From Glandiceps talaboti (lineage: Eukaryota; Hemichordata; Enteropneusta; Spengelidae), in assembly GCF_964340395.1 (NCBI RefSeq), contig NC_135565.1, forward strand, positions 19,339,209 through 19,403,208: a stretch of DNA of 64,000 nucleotides, in the 5' to 3' direction. Positions 62,793-64,000 of the stretch are shown piece by piece. The notes beneath the pieces were generated by a model that saw nothing but the letters and a program-made list of their open reading frames with translations, did not search any database and was not told where the DNA came from. The translations under genes were made by a program, and so were the position numbers. How positions within the stretch are numbered: the first letter of the stretch is position 1; each line of letters begins with the position of its first letter.

Positions 62793-64000
62793 ATGAGTAC
62801 AGAAAAATCTATTTGATAAACTGTATGCCGTGCTCCTCGAACCAATAATCCAAGATTGCATATTTTTGGCGATTTATGTTTCATTGATGATGAGTGTTCA
62901 TAATATTAATTTCAAATTAAACTTTACAGACTTGAAGCATAATAAAACCTTCATAAATATCATTGTAATTTGCATAAGAGAACATTACCCAATAAAGAAC
63001 AACAGCGTCACAAAGCGTCATCGATATCAGTACTATTTACATAATGAGGGCGCTAGTTAAGTTTTTAGCTATAAACGTGGGTATTTATATCTGGAGTATA
63101 CGTGCATGCTGGCAGCACCACCACACATTGACTAGATACGGATTATAACAAAATCTATCGAATGGCAATGAACTTGAAGTCCACCCTTATTTCCTATAAT
63201 TTCAACGTCTAGGTAAGTGAAACTTGAATATTGTAGTTCGACCAGATAATGTAAAAACTGTGTTTCAAAACCAGTAATGATGCAATTATTTACATGTAAA
63301 ACAACCCTCATTATTCAGAGTATCGAATTTTAACTAGCAATGACTACGACAGTTGACTTATATCTATACCAATTAATACTTCTTCAAACAAAAATTCAAT
63401 TTTAATTCTTGAAGTCATTCTAAATCTGACTGTTCAATGTTTGAATGCTTTTGGTAACAATACATAAAAGGGAACCGTACATCTAAAATTGATCTTCCAA
63501 AACCGTTTAGGCCAAGGAATTCTCCTATTTGATCTGTTAAATAGTGCTGGTAGATGTTTACAACCATCTGGTATAGTGGTACTATATTTAAGGTAATTCT
63601 TATTGATAGCTTCTGTCTTCTTCATTACAAACGTCCTTGATAAAAGGGGGAGGGGAAGGGGGAGGGGAGAGTGTTGGTCATCGCATATGAAACCTGCAAT
63701 TGTTGTCAGGTGATAATGAAGTGAGTTTGACATGACCTTCGTGTGATCTTCTTATCCATTCTCACATGTTCATACACATTGTAAAAGTGTAGTTATGCTA
63801 TATGTCTCTGACTCGCAGTGACACGGCCCACAGACCGTATTTTCTTTTGGTTAAACAAGAACTGTTACAATAATGGAAAAAATAATAACAACTACCTCCG
63901 TAAACTTATTATAAATTATATTGACAGATTGTCGATATTAGGCTAACCGTTATATTTTACATAAATATTTTTATTTTTTATTTATCGTCCATATTTAGGT
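62793..64000. other. Right-hand end of the window, no supported gene
   Basis: Two weak leads only. A possible non-coding exon ends at CAACGTCTAG|GTAAGT (63210/63211). A 99-codon minus-strand frame at 63434-63733 has no domain I recognise. Neither has enough support to be called a gene. Confidence 0.4.

Noticed and set aside
63434-63733. 99-codon minus-strand frame near the right edge.
   Set aside because: No recognisable domain, part of it is a low-complexity PLPLPLPL run, and no splice context supports it.

Overview
The window is intron-rich animal nuclear DNA, AT-leaning, with many micro- and minisatellites and many short transposons ending in inverted repeats. Canonical GT/AG introns, a metazoan RPS13 gene and a tRNA-derived SINE point to an invertebrate animal. 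I favour a marine deuterostome such as amphioxus or a hemichordate, but the sequence alone does not fix the species.

Positions 1-50,458 hold four head-to-tail, plus-strand genes for fatty acyl-CoA reductase (FAR1/FAR2 family), here called A-D. A (7-10,775) lacks its first two coding exons, which lie before the window. B (19,780-27,426), C (29,464-38,417) and D (42,806-50,458) are each complete in 12 coding exons with identical intron phases. B and C encode 517 residues and D 515. No frame break was found in any of them. B and C come from a recent segmental duplication that includes introns and flanks. D is older and mosaic: its exon 1 is almost identical to B/C, while parts of exons 7 and 12 match A. 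These enzymes make fatty alcohols for ether lipids or waxes, so the array looks like a lineage-specific expansion of that activity.

The spacers and introns hold most of the unusual material: a 57-bp minisatellite in A intron 3; a 66-bp repeat in C built from the 3' end of exon 11 together with its splice donor; several unnamed MITE-like families, one nested three deep in D intron 1; a tRNA-derived SINE in C intron 6; a 5'-truncated LINE at 39.3-40.2 kb; and long (CATA)n tracts just after the B and C stop codons.

Positions 51-56.2 kb hold a minus-strand gene for ribosomal protein S13 in five coding exons, complete at 151 residues, convergent with D and preceded by a 5'TOP-like start. Positions 57.8-62.3 kb hold a plus-strand, five-exon gene for a 462-residue type II membrane protein resembling GDP-fucose O-fucosyltransferases. 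It is divergent from RPS13. The last 1.7 kb holds a (TTGA)n tract and no gene I can support.

I did not find a CRISPR array, a phage-like system or an obviously new multi-gene system. The points most worth a second look are the splice-donor minisatellite in C, the mosaic history of D, the probable loss of the upstream leader/promoter region in front of C, and the nested inverted-repeat elements.
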